The notes under the pieces: model-generated
Databases searched by the model: none
Told to the model about the DNA's origin: nothing
The model's input: only the letters and a program-made list of their open reading frames with translations
Made by a program: the position numbers and the translations under genes
Origin: Halosolutus gelatinilyticus
GTDB lineage: Archaea > Halobacteriota > Halobacteria > Halobacteriales > Natrialbaceae
Reading direction: 5' to 3'
DNA: 64,000 nucleotides
Assembly: GCF_023028105.1 (NCBI RefSeq)
Contig: NZ_CP095491.1
Location: 3,720,001 to 3,784,000, forward strand
Shown here: positions 1 through 7,854 of the stretch, piece after piece
How the letters are laid out: each line of letters begins with the position of its first letter
Position numbering within the stretch: the stretch's first letter is position 1

Positions 1-84
1 GACCCGCGTACGAAAATGATCCGGTATACCCCGAACGAGCGCGTCGAGAGAGTGCTCCGGTTCGTCACCGAAGACTTGGAATAG
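1..84 (+). CDS. C-terminal end of a truncated protein
   Basis: An open frame enters from the left edge and stops at TAG 82-84, giving 27 residues ending VTEDLE. Codon use is haloarchaeal, so it is probably the tail of a real gene cut by the window edge. I do not recognise the family from this fragment. Confidence 0.4.
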   Translation, partial: DPRTKMIRYTPNERVERVLRFVTEDLE

Positions 85-132
85 AAACTCGAAACGGCGG
101 GGCTTTTTGCCCTCTCCAAGTCAATTGTTACC

Positions 133-924
133 ATGGTGGATTTCGAGGAGGAGCAGGCCGAAGCCGAAGCGCTCGACCGATTGCAAGACCTTGGGCTGTC
201 CACATACGAAGCTCAAACGTTGATCAATCTCTTACGACTCGGAACGGGAACCGCACGGGACATCACGCGAATCAATGGTGTTCCCCGAACTCGCGTGTAC
301 GAATCGGCAGAGCGACTCTACGAGTTGGGATTCATCGACATCCAGCACACGACGCCGCGAAAGTTCACCGTGATCTCTGAGGAAACGATCATCCGACTGC
401 TGAACGTCAAACGCGAGAACACGATTACCAAACTCGCGGAGTGTCTGGAGGAGATCGGCCCCGTTCAACCACAACGCGAACAGTTCGGCGTCTGGACAGT
501 CACCGGACGGGAAGCGGTGTCATCCCGCGTTAACGGGTTCATCGCTGACGCTGACAAACAGATCGTTTACATGACCGTCGATGAGTTGCTCACCGACGAC
601 CACCTTGACGCGCTGGAGGTCGCCGCCGACCGCGGGGTCGATATTTATCTGGCGGGTATCTCGGAGAAGGTGAAAGACCGCATTCGGGAAAAGGTGCCGT
701 CGATCGAACTGTTCGACACCCTCTGGAAATGGGAGGAGACGCCCGCTGGAAGCCTGCTGATCACGGACGAAGAGACGGCTCTCGTGAGCGCCCTCGCGGG
801 GGATTCCTCCACTACCGACGAGATCGAGGAGACGGCGATCTGGGGTGCCGGCGAGCGAAACAGCCTCGTCGTCGTCATGCGGGCGATTTTCACCTGGCGA
901 CTCAACAGGAACCAGCCATCGTAA
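133..924 (+). CDS. TrmB-family transcriptional regulator
   Basis: The 263-residue product has an N-terminal winged-helix region (about residues 15-85, LGLSTYEAQTLINLL followed by the recognition segment GVPRTRVYESAERLYELGFI) typical of TrmB-type regulators. A C-terminal domain (about 115-255) resembles the phospholipase-D-like sensor part of that family. TrmB proteins bind DNA and respond to sugars or other metabolites. ATG at 133 gives the full winged helix and lies just after the upstream stop. No obvious target operon is adjacent, so the ligand is unknown. The family call is from pattern recognition. Confidence 0.75.
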   Translation: MVDFEEEQAEAEALDRLQDLGLSTYEAQTLINLLRLGTGTARDITRINGVPRTRVYESAERLYELGFIDIQHTTPRKFTVISEETIIRLLNVKRENTITKLAECLEEIGPVQPQREQFGVWTVTGREAVSSRVNGFIADADKQIVYMTVDELLTDDHLDALEVAADRGVDIYLAGISEKVKDRIREKVPSIELFDTLWKWEETPAGSLLITDEETALVSALAGDSSTTDEIEETAIWGAGERNSLVVVMRAIFTWRLNRNQPS

Positions 925-973
925 GGCCACCCAGTTATTTACCCAGAAAATCACACCAAACTTTTCTTCGCAG

Positions 974-1294
974 ATGCTGTGCGAAGAGTATGGGTGGAGA
1001 ACGAGAGCGAGAAGGGGCCGGGCGATCGCTAACTCGCGAGGGGCACTATTCCGGCGAACGTACGATTGGTCAGCCACAGTAGCGAGTACGGCTACAATCA
1101 CTGCCCTTGCAACCCTTGAAGAGGTCGATCCGGTGGAACTCTCCGACGTTTTCGGCGCCACGTTGTACGATCACATCGATCCAGAAGCGCTAGACGCGCT
1201 TGTCGCTGGCGAAGGACATGTTATCCTGTCGTTCCCGATCGACGATTATCGGGTGCGGATCGACGGTGAGGAGTTGACGATTACTCGCAAGTGA
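974..1294 (+). CDS. HalOD1-type small output domain protein
   Basis: The C-terminal 70 residues (YDWSATVASTATITALATL, then DPVELSDV, IDPEALDALV and a short beta-hairpin end) match the haloarchaeal HalOD1 output domain, usually found alone as a roughly 90-residue protein of unknown role. The N-terminal 35 residues read from ATG 974 (MLCEEYGWRTRARRGRA) look unlike family members. A second ATG at 990, one frame away, gives a more family-like start (MGGEREREGAGR) that stops at 1082, so a one-base loss near 1063-1066 is possible. The gene may be mildly frameshifted. Confidence 0.55.
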   Translation: MLCEEYGWRTRARRGRAIANSRGALFRRTYDWSATVASTATITALATLEEVDPVELSDVFGATLYDHIDPEALDALVAGEGHVILSFPIDDYRVRIDGEELTITRK

Positions 1295-1387
1295 GGCCCT
1301 GACGATCTCACCGCGATCAGTTCGCATGGTTATGTAACGAATTGGTCAACTCAGAATTATCCTGGTATTAGGCACAGAGATATAATA

Positions 1388-2455
1388 TCAATTACTGTAC
1401 ACAGTATCTCCGATCTCGAATTCGACAGGTGCTTCTAACTCTGGATCGACGACTTCGTATACTTTTGAATTGGTCTTGCCGGGCATCCTCACCAAATCGT
1501 AGTCGGCAATCTTGCTCAGATAGTTCCATGCTTGTCGCCATGCGACTGGCTCGCGTTGCTCCCCCTCGAAGATCGCCTCTTTGTGCTCATGGTAGACGTC
1601 TTTCAGTTCGGTTCCGATCGGGCCGACCGCGCGCAGGAGCTCGTACAGTCGGAGATGCGTCACCGGTAGCGACCGCAGGTTGGCCTTTCGGATCATGCGC
1701 TTTGCACGATCGAACGAGTCCCGGACATCGCTTTCGCGGATCGTCCCGTGGTCGCGGTCCATCGCGATCTCGGCGGCGGCGAGCACAGACTTGATCGCGT
1801 ACCGTGCAACCCCACCGGTTTCGTCAGCGATTCACTCCAGCTGGCCGATCGAAATCGGGTTTCCGATCAGCCCGTGCTCGACTCGGGGCTCGAGGATGCC
1901 GACGAGCTCCGGAACGCGATATTTTCGATACTCGATCTGGCGATCGCCGTGGAACTGCGGTCGGAGGTTCCGATCGACACGATTGAGCCACTCGGTGTCC
2001 GCGTGCGTGATCGCGATCACCGAGACCTCCTCGACCGAGAGGAGATCGCCGAGGACGTCCAGATCGGGGATGACGTCAGCCTCGTCGAGAGCGATGATGA
2101 ACGGCTCGTCGACGATCCTCTGGAACATCTCTAGGAGTTCGTCGTGGGGCTGGTTGCGGTGGACGACCGTCCCCTTCGGGTACTTTTCGATCGCTTCGTG
2201 TAGGATTCCGTTCCGTGTTTTACCGGAGCACTCGATCAGCGCGGAGTTGACGTCGGCGCGCTGGCGGAGATCGCGTAGCATCCAGCGAGCAGAGGCCGTT
2301 TTCCCGACACCGCTGGGACCGTGGATGAGGGCGTTATCCGCGGGGTGCCCGTATTGTGCGGGCTCAAGCAGCCGGGAGAGTGAGTCCATTTCGGCGTTTC
2401 GATGGAGAATCTGCGTCGGATACGCGTCGTCGAACACCCACCGATTCTTAATCAT
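1388..2455 (-). pseudogene. Orc1/Cdc6-like replication initiator, interrupted by one TGA
   Basis: The reading frame codes for an AAA+ initiator of the archaeal Orc1/Cdc6 type. It shows an N-terminal RNAEMDSLSRLLEPA segment, Walker A GPSGVGKTASARWML (about residues 48-62), Walker B IIALDEADVIPDLDVLGDLL and a C-terminal winged helix (LRLYELLRAVGPIGTELKDVY). The frame is intact except for one TGA at 1832-1834, where the context GQLE*IADETGG implies TGG (Trp) mutated to TGA. Total length, about 355 codons, is slightly short for the family. Such orphan copies normally initiate plasmid, virus or secondary chromosomal origins. It is probably dead, or makes a truncated 207-residue ATPase part. Confidence 0.85.
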
Positions 2456-2476
2456 TACCGATGGATTCGATGACAG

Positions 2477-2487
2477 ATATAAAAGGT
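2477..2487 (-). promoter_or_regulatory. TATA box of the orc1/cdc6-like gene
   Basis: The minus strand reads CCTTTTATATCTG about 25 nt upstream of the ATG at 2455, the usual place for an archaeal TATA box giving a leaderless or very short leader mRNA. Confidence 0.45.
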
Positions 2488-2623
2488 ATACTGGGCGTCA
2501 TTTCGAAACCGAAGTTCACGCTGAATCAGGACCGACTAGTTCGTTGCGTACAGATGCGAACTGATCGTGAGTGAGTTAGTCAAGAGGTTGTTGTGGTTCG
2601 ACCTGTACCTGTAGAATATCTAA

Positions 2624-2764
2624 TCACTCTTCCCCACACGAACACTCGTTTACTAGTCCCACTCCGATCAGAAGTACTGATCCATCGCTCCTAATTTCAA
2701 CGACGTGGATTTGCCCACAGCTACTACACTTCGCAACGGTCTTCTCAGGCTTGGAGCATGCCAT
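2624..2764 (-). CDS. 46-residue zinc-finger microprotein
   Basis: This short frame starts MACSKPEKTVAKCSSCGQIH and ends NECSCGEE, giving two Cys pairs (CSSC and CSC) able to bind one zinc. Such tiny one-zinc-ribbon proteins are very common in haloarchaea and mostly of unknown function. It lies 170 bases upstream of the broken orc1/cdc6-like gene on the same strand and could have been part of the same element. Confidence 0.6.
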   Translation of the reverse strand: MACSKPEKTVAKCSSCGQIHVVEIRSDGSVLLIGVGLVNECSCGEE

Positions 2765-3072
2765 ATTATGTTTATCGGCATAGCCCAAGATTAGATTAGA
2801 TTGTTTCCAAGGATCTTTGGTATAACCTATTATATACGATGATCAAAACCGTGATAAATACACATATTTTCTAATTAGACAGTGAGGATCTAGCAGACTG
2901 AGATGATCACCATATCAGTAGATAATAACATACTTTCCGTATTTAGAACCGTTCCTGAAACCGAATCAGACGGGGCGATAACAACGTGAGCGGATTGAAC
3001 AAACCGCTAACTATCCACAACTACGTGTACGATAAAACGCGTAACAGAGGACGCGTGGTCTTCTACAGGAAT
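2765..3072. other. AT-rich intergenic region
   Basis: This stretch is clearly richer in A and T than its surroundings (for example around 2815-2880) and has no convincing open frame on either strand. It may hold the promoter of the 2624-2764 gene or be the remains of an origin region, but I found no recognisable origin-recognition-box repeat. Confidence 0.3.
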
Positions 3073-3507
3073 TTAGGCACGAGCACGGGTATGCTCAGGC
3101 GCGTCAGCCTTGCTGTTCGCGTAGGCATTATACGCCGAGAGAATAGCGGTGACCGCCCCTGAGATCGCGGTCCCGGTGGCCAGCGTGTCGCTCCCCATGT
3201 CGATAACGGAGGGTGCAGCGACCAGCCAGAGGCCTAGGAGAACGGCTAGCGATGCGACGCCGACGCTCGCCAGCCGGTCTCTCGACAGCCGGACGAAGTT
3301 GTATCCGGCGAGCAGGAAGATCCCAGTCCCGACGAGCGTATCATTCCAAGCCGCCGCGTCCGTCGACTCGAAGATGAACGGCGACGCGACAACGTAGAGG
3401 CCGATCAGTGCGACAAGGGCGCTCACCCACTGCATTGCATCTGTGTTCAGGGAATTGTAATCGTCCCGTCTACCATGGTTCATTTTAGAGTCTGTTGTAT
3501 CACTCAT
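3073..3507 (-). CDS. SPW-repeat membrane protein
   Basis: The 144-residue product has two copies of a two-helix membrane unit. The first, around residues 26-75, has WVSALVALIGLYVVASPFIF then WNDTLVGTGIFLLAGYN. The second covers about 80-130. The W...SP and W-N-D spacing is characteristic of the SPW family, which is of unknown function. A GAGGA ribosome-binding motif lies just before the ATG at 3507. The first 20 residues are polar and cytoplasmic. Confidence 0.75.
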   Translation of the reverse strand: MSDTTDSKMNHGRRDDYNSLNTDAMQWVSALVALIGLYVVASPFIFESTDAAAWNDTLVGTGIFLLAGYNFVRLSRDRLASVGVASLAVLLGLWLVAAPSVIDMGSDTLATGTAISGAVTAILSAYNAYANSKADAPEHTRARA

Positions 3508-3521
3508 GATTCCTCATCTTA

Positions 3522-3561
3522 GGGGTCTCCACCGTTTAAGGAGGGTCTCCACCGATTAAGG
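3522..3561. repeat. 20-bp tandem repeat in the SPW gene promoter
   Basis: Two adjacent copies of GGGTCTCCACCGnTTAAGG lie 15-55 bases upstream of the SPW gene start. On the minus strand each copy supplies a CCTTAAnCGG box that could act as a TATA-like or operator element. Confidence 0.6.
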
Positions 3562-3802
3562 AAAACGTACGTGCCTGCACCTGTCGGGATGATTGGTGAC
3601 TGGTACTTCATCACCTACTCTTCCGTTCTTTACCTGTTCAGACCGTCTTCTACCGAGTGAACACACGCGTTTATCTCTCGTATGCGCTCCATATCTTCTA
3701 TTATCCGCACATGCTATTTGGAAAATGATTATCAAACTACATTTTTCGACTTGCTGGTGCTGGCCGAAGTCTCCTGTCAGTAGGGGCTGGTGATATTAAT
3801 TG

Positions 3803-4762
3803 ATGTCACGTAAGCCAGATATAACCTCTCCACACGAGGGGACGACCAGACACGAAGAGAGAAGGAGAACCGAGGAGGAAATGGCGACCAGAGATGAGGA
3901 GAGAATGACTACTGAGAAGGGGAGATCTCGTCCCCGTCTAATTGATGTAGTCACTCTCATCGGCCTTGGTTACGTACTCCGAGATTGGTTTGGTTCAGTA
4001 AGCGAAAAGGTCGGTTCTGAGGGAGACGGCTCCTCAAAGCAGGGTCATGGAGCCATTGATACAGTCAAAAGTCGTACGTGGAGGACGACCCACGGTGCGG
4101 CTGATCAAGTCCAGAAGGGCGGTAAAAAAGTAGCAAAAAAGACGGAGAGGACCACGGAGAACGTCGCCAACCGAATTAGAGAGTCCAGCGAGGGGATCAG
4201 CGATCAGATCGAAGAGGGAAGTAAACAGATCGGTGATATGGTCGAAGAAAGTGGTGAAGAGGCGGGTGAGATGCTCGAAGAGGCGGGCGAGATGCTCAAA
4301 GAGGGTGGTGAGGAGACCGGCGAGATGGTCGAAGAAAGTGGTGAAGAGGCAGGTGAGATGGTTGAAGAGAGTGGTAAGAAGACAGGTGAGATGGTTGAAG
4401 AGAGTGGTAAGAAGACAGCTGAGACGGTCGAAGAAGGTGGCGACGAAGTAGGCGGGACGCTCCGAGAAGGTGATGAGGAGACCGGTGAAAGGCTTGAAGA
4501 AGGTGGCGACGAAGTAGGCGGGACGTTCCGAGAAGGTGATGAGGAGACCGGTGAAAGGCTTGAAGAAGGTGGCGACGAAGTAGGCGGGACGTTCCGAGAA
4601 GGCGATGAGGAGACCGGTGAAATGCTCGAAAAAGGTGGTGAAGAAGGAGAAGACGATGGTGAGGACACGAGAGAAAAGATGAGAGACGGCGGGAAAGAAA
4701 TAGTCGAAAAGACTGAGGAGGAAGCAATAGTAGACCGTATCCGTCAGATTCTATCAAAATAG
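3803..4762 (+). CDS. LEA-like protein built of 11-residue amphipathic repeats
   Basis: I take ATG 3803, directly after a possible TTG at 3800, giving 319 residues. After a charged N terminus there is one hydrophobic segment (RLIDVVTLIGLGYVL, about residues 50-65). From about residue 110 to 295 the protein is an array of 11-mers such as EEAGEMVEESG, KKTGEMVEESG, EETGERLEEGG and DEVGGTFREGD. The last units alternate as 22-residue blocks that are almost identical at DNA level. An 11-residue period is typical of group-3 LEA proteins, apolipoproteins and similar amphipathic helices that bind membranes or protect dried proteins. Function here is inferred only from the repeat geometry; no homologue is recognised. 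Confidence 0.7.
   Translation: MSRKPDITSPHEGTTRHEERRRTEEEMATRDEERMTTEKGRSRPRLIDVVTLIGLGYVLRDWFGSVSEKVGSEGDGSSKQGHGAIDTVKSRTWRTTHGAADQVQKGGKKVAKKTERTTENVANRIRESSEGISDQIEEGSKQIGDMVEESGEEAGEMLEEAGEMLKEGGEETGEMVEESGEEAGEMVEESGKKTGEMVEESGKKTAETVEEGGDEVGGTLREGDEETGERLEEGGDEVGGTFREGDEETGERLEEGGDEVGGTFREGDEETGEMLEKGGEEGEDDGEDTREKMRDGGKEIVEKTEEEAIVDRIRQILSK
4436..4640 (+). repeat. 66-bp tandem DNA repeats inside the LEA-like gene
   Basis: Three near-identical 66-bp units encode (G)DEVGGTnREGDEETGERLEEGG. The second and third units differ from the first by only a few bases, so the array grew recently by slippage or unequal crossing-over. Confidence 0.75.
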
Positions 4763-5030
4763 AAAACTTCCGAGATGTCGATATTGAATGTGCGCAGTAA
4801 GTAGGTCTACTGAGTAGTTGGTTCCTCGTCGTTGACGCGAAACAAAACGAAGCCTCTATGCGGAACGCATCTTCTATATTCAGCAGGCGACTTTTGGCAT
4901 ACTTCGGACAAATCAATAGCTGCCTTGGTAACTGCTTGTCCTATACTGAACACAGCTTTCACAGCTAGCTCTAAATAAAGAAATCGTTCAACTATCTACT
5001 GGCAAGAGTCGATCGACCGGAGTTCAGCCA

Positions 5031-5327
5031 TCAGTACCCGCCATCAACGAGGCCGATGTCGCGCTCGGCGCGATCGAGGCGTTGCTCGATGTCTTCGAAC
5101 CGTTCGTCGATCTTCTCGTGGCTCTCAACGATGTGCTCCGCGATCGTCTCACCGTCCTCTCCCAACGCGTCGAGTTGTTCCTCGATCTCCTCGAGGCGCT
5201 CCGCGAGCGTGTACGAAGGGCAGTCACGGGACGAGTGGTACACCATGATCGTCCCACAGGCGACGCAGTACGACAGGCCGTCCGGGAGATCGAGAGTGGG
5301 TTCGTAGCCCGGGCCGTTGAACGGCAT
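5031..5327 (-). CDS. Hypothetical protein with CxxC and a coiled coil
   Basis: The 98-residue product begins MPFNGPGYEPTLDLPDGL, has a possible half zinc site (CVACGTIMVYHSSRDC, residues 20-36) and then an acidic heptad-like helix (LAERLEEIEEQLDAL onwards to about residue 90) that should form a coiled coil. The ATG overlaps the stop of the upstream gene (TGATG), so translation is coupled. I do not recognise the family. The gene is last in a three-gene operon of virus- or plasmid-like character. Confidence 0.6.
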   Translation of the reverse strand: MPFNGPGYEPTLDLPDGLSYCVACGTIMVYHSSRDCPSYTLAERLEEIEEQLDALGEDGETIAEHIVESHEKIDERFEDIEQRLDRAERDIGLVDGGY

Positions 5328-5901
5328 CACGCCTCACCTCCCTCGCCGTCACGATCGTGGATCGGCGCCACGAGTTCCAGCCTCGATCGCGGGTACGCGT
5401 AGCGCTTCTTGTCGATCTCCATACCCGTCCGGTTGGAAAAACGATCTCGACGACGTCGTCCTGCTCCGGGTAGTCCGGGTTCGCCGCCGCGACGGTTGGC
5501 CCGCCGTTTCCGAGTTCGTACGCGTCTGCACGAAGCGTATCGAGCCCGACGACGATCATCGGCGCACCGTCGTCATCGTCGCGATCGGTCACGTGGTCGC
5601 CGATATGGAGTGCCGGAAGCGCGTCGGTGCTGCTGTTCGAGTCGAATTCGTGGTCTGCCATGGCTAAGTTCTCCGCGTTCCGCGCCGCGTGCGTTCGGTC
5701 GTCAGTCGGTTCCCCCTCTCGCAGTCCGGCCGGGTCGGGCCCCCAGCTATCACCAGCGCCGTCGGCACGAACCTCGGGCCCGGCGACCGCCCCGGCTTCG
5801 TCGATCGACGGCTCGGGCCCGCGGGCCTCGTCGAAGGCCTCGTCCCAGTCGACGTCGACGTAGTTGGGGCGCTTGTGGACGGCCGCGCTACTGATCGTCA
5901 T
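5327..5901 (-). pseudogene. Hypothetical operon protein with a one-base frameshift
   Basis: The frame from ATG 5901 (MTISSAAVHKRPNYVDVDWD) is good to residue 150, ending in EIVF. Family-like coding then continues one frame over, with GMEIDKKRYAYPRSRLELVA reaching the stop at 5327-5329, which overlaps the next start. The change of frame coincides with a run of five T on the coding strand (5437-5441). One extra T restores a 191-residue protein. It could be a real mutation or a homopolymer sequencing error. The central IVVGLDTLRADAYEL segment resembles small beta-rich haloarchaeal virus proteins, but no function can be given. Confidence 0.6.
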
Positions 5902-6281
5902 CGCAGGCCCTCCGCAAGCGCGTCTTGGAGGCGATCGGCCGCCGAAACCGGGCGTTCGGCCCAGCCGACGTGCTCGTCGATGAAGTCGATCCAGATCGCG
6001 ACGCCGTCGTCCGTGCCGTCCGCGTCTGGATGCTCGCTGACTCGCCGCGCGTGCAGGATTGGACCTTCAAGCGTGAAGACCGGGACCGCCCCCGAGTCGT
6101 CGCGATCGGCGCGTGAGTTCGTGACGACGACGCGCTCGAGTTTCCGATCGATGTGGTGGTGTCGACCTTCCTCGTCTTCGCCGATGTACGCGTAGTTCCA
6201 CGATCGACGCTCGAGGACGACGTCGTCGATCTGTGCCGGTGCATCCGAAACATCTTGGTTGGTGCGTTGCGTAGTTGCCAT
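5898..6281 (-). CDS. Hypothetical protein, first gene of a virus-like operon
   Basis: This acidic 127-residue protein begins MATTQRTNQDVSDAPAQIDD and ends with an amphipathic helix. It overlaps the next gene by 4 bases (ATGA), so 6281 to 5031 is a coupled three-gene operon. The promoter is in the divergent region 6282-6477. I do not recognise the family. The context suggests an integrated virus or plasmid. Confidence 0.6.
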   Translation of the reverse strand: MATTQRTNQDVSDAPAQIDDVVLERRSWNYAYIGEDEEGRHHHIDRKLERVVVTNSRADRDDSGAVPVFTLEGPILHARRVSEHPDADGTDDGVAIWIDFIDEHVGWAERPVSAADRLQDALAEGLR

Positions 6282-6361
6282 CTGCCTTTCACCGAAGGCA
6301 CGGTCGAGGGCGCTCCAACGCCCGCGGCCAGTTTCTGCGGCCGACTCCCGTGCTCAGTTAC

Positions 6362-6473
6362 TACTCTATTCGCCAGGCACTTAATTCTTACTCTATAGCG
6401 TATACACTTAGTAGAGTACATACCCTTAGGCGTAAGTTACTTACGTAATGGAGTAAGATTACGGCATGGGGTA
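6362..6473. promoter_or_regulatory. Divergent promoter with five TACTCTA-like sites
   Basis: TACTCTA occurs at 6362-6368 and 6389-6395. Its reverse complement TAGAGTA is at 6412-6418, and the variants TGGAGTA and TGGGGTA are at 6449-6455 and 6467-6473. The sites lie between two divergent operons in an AT-rich stretch, as expected for operators of an element repressor. The near-palindrome TTACTTACGTAA lies among them. Confidence 0.5.
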
Positions 6474-6477
6474 ATTT

Positions 6478-6726
6478 ATGGCCACACAAGAAACAGTTGA
6501 GGTAATGAGCGAGGAGGGCCGGGCCCTGCTGACTGATCGCGAAAAGGAGATCATCAGCGGAGAGGCCGATGTATCGGACAACTACCGGTACAAGGTAGAG
6601 TCGATCGTCCGGAACAGGATTCGAAAACATCTCGGAGAAGATATCGAGTTCCTCGAGGAGCACTTCGAGGAGGCGCACAAGCTCGCGATCGAGGCGGTCT
6701 GCGAGGAGGCCGATCGCAATGAGTAG
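6478..6726 (+). CDS. Small hypothetical protein of haloarchaeal mobile elements
   Basis: The 82-residue, mostly helical, acidic protein (GRALLTDREKEIISGEADVS, then YRYKVESIVRNRIRKHL) is a type I recall from several haloarchaeal proviruses and plasmids. There is no assigned function. It starts right after the divergent operator region and overlaps the next gene by 8 bases, so it is the first gene of a rightward operon. It may be a small DNA-binding or regulatory protein, which is inference from size and position only. Confidence 0.65.
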   Translation: MATQETVEVMSEEGRALLTDREKEIISGEADVSDNYRYKVESIVRNRIRKHLGEDIEFLEEHFEEAHKLAIEAVCEEADRNE

Positions 6727-7361
6727 CGCTGCTACCGAGGAACGACTTGACTGGCCCGCGGGCTACGATCGGACCGCCGACACCGTACCCAGGAAACATC
6801 TCGGTCTCGCACAAGCAGGCGTTCGAGTCGATTGTCGAGGAGTTCGAGCGCTGGGGGAAGACCGACGTCCAGATCGAGACGGCCAGCCAGCACTACGCCA
6901 ACGATCCGAACATCCCGCACAAGTCCGACGACCCGGACGACGTTAGCGTTGTGGCATACTACCGTGACCTGGAAGCGCGGGCTAACGAGCAGTCGGCGAT
7001 CGCGTGCGACTGCTGGGAGACCCAGCGGGAGAACGCCCGCACGATCGCGCTGTGGGTCCGCCGGGTCCGGCTCGCCGAGCGCTGTGGTGTCGAGACCGCC
7101 CGAGATATCGACGAAGTCGCCCAACTGCCGCCCGCAGAGGGCGAGGCGATCGCGGCGCCGCCGGCACCCTCAGAAGGAGATATCCTCGGCGATGAGGAAC
7201 CACACGAGGTCCTGGATGTCGCACCAGACGCACCGGACGAGGTCGTCATCGCGGCATTCAAGGCACAGGTGAGAGATCTCGAGGGCCATCCGGATACCGG
7301 CGGCTCGAGTGGGCGGTTTCAGCAGCTCAAGTGGGCTCGGGATGAACTACTTGACAAATAA
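6719..7361 (+). CDS. J-domain protein of a mobile element, probable frameshift near its start
   Basis: The main frame (readable from about 6785, or from TTG 6747) has a conserved block YPGNISVSHKQAFESIVEEF and a C-terminal J-like domain, EPHEVLDVAPDAPDEVV followed by the HPD motif (GHPDTGG) and FQQLKWARDELL. J domains stimulate Hsp70. ATG 6719 overlaps the upstream stop and gives a good N terminus (MSSAATEERLDWPAGYDRTAD), but in another frame that joins at 6783-6790 only if two bases are missing or one is extra. The decayed copy at 8324-8716 has the joined arrangement, supporting a frameshift here. Confidence 0.6.
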
Positions 7362-7386
7362 CGATAAAATAGGGAGGAGAGACGGG

Positions 7387-7854
7387 TTACGGCTCTCCTA
7401 GTGCTTCATGTCGCCGGTATAGATAGGCTGCTGCCGAGACGATGTTTATCAGCCAGATAGCACCTGCAATACACCAAACTACGGTGTTGGGATTCCATTG
7501 GCTATTCGCTCGAACGTATTTCGCATCAAAATACGTCGCAACGGGTATCAATACCCACGCAACTAACACAATCAATCCCAGGAACGCACTCTCACTACCA
7601 GTTGCACTTGCAATTGCCAAAAGAAGGATCCACAATCCAGCGCCAGCGGCGATTCCGTAGTACCACGTGTCGGATACCGTTGTTTCGTACTGTGACGGAT
7701 CATGTTTGACGCTTGCCGAAGGCGGCGAAGACGTCTGCGAACTCTTTTCTTGCTTATTTCGAACGCCGCATTCAGGGCAGATTTCCGCTTCCTCTTTGAT
7801 TGGTTCTCCACACGATCGGCAAAAAATCTCGTCAACGGCTTTTGTCCGTGGCAT
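7387..7854 (-). CDS. Zinc-ribbon plus three-helix membrane protein
   Basis: The 155-residue protein starts with a zinc ribbon (CRSCGEPIKEEAEICPECG, residues 12-30). A polar linker and three hydrophobic segments follow (about 67-88, 91-112 and 122-145). The arrangement is common in haloarchaea; the ribbon is cytoplasmic and the role unknown. It overlaps the stop of its upstream neighbour (TGATG), which has the same ribbon, so the two are a translationally coupled pair. Confidence 0.65.
   Translation of the reverse strand: MPRTKAVDEIFCRSCGEPIKEEAEICPECGVRNKQEKSSQTSSPPSASVKHDPSQYETTVSDTWYYGIAAGAGLWILLLAIASATGSESAFLGLIVLVAWVLIPVATYFDAKYVRANSQWNPNTVVWCIAGAIWLINIVSAAAYLYRRHEALGEP

Noticed and set aside
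2456-3072. Replication origin next to the orc1/cdc6-like gene
   Set aside because: AT-rich but I could find no repeated origin-recognition boxes, so it is not claimed.
3593-3793. 66-residue frame before the LEA-like gene
   Set aside because: Poor codon bias, odd Cys/Trp-rich composition and no start signal.
4204-4668. Ser/Pro-rich minus-strand frame opposite the LEA-like gene
   Set aside because: It is the shadow of the 11-residue repeats on the other strand; its repetitive sequence simply mirrors them.
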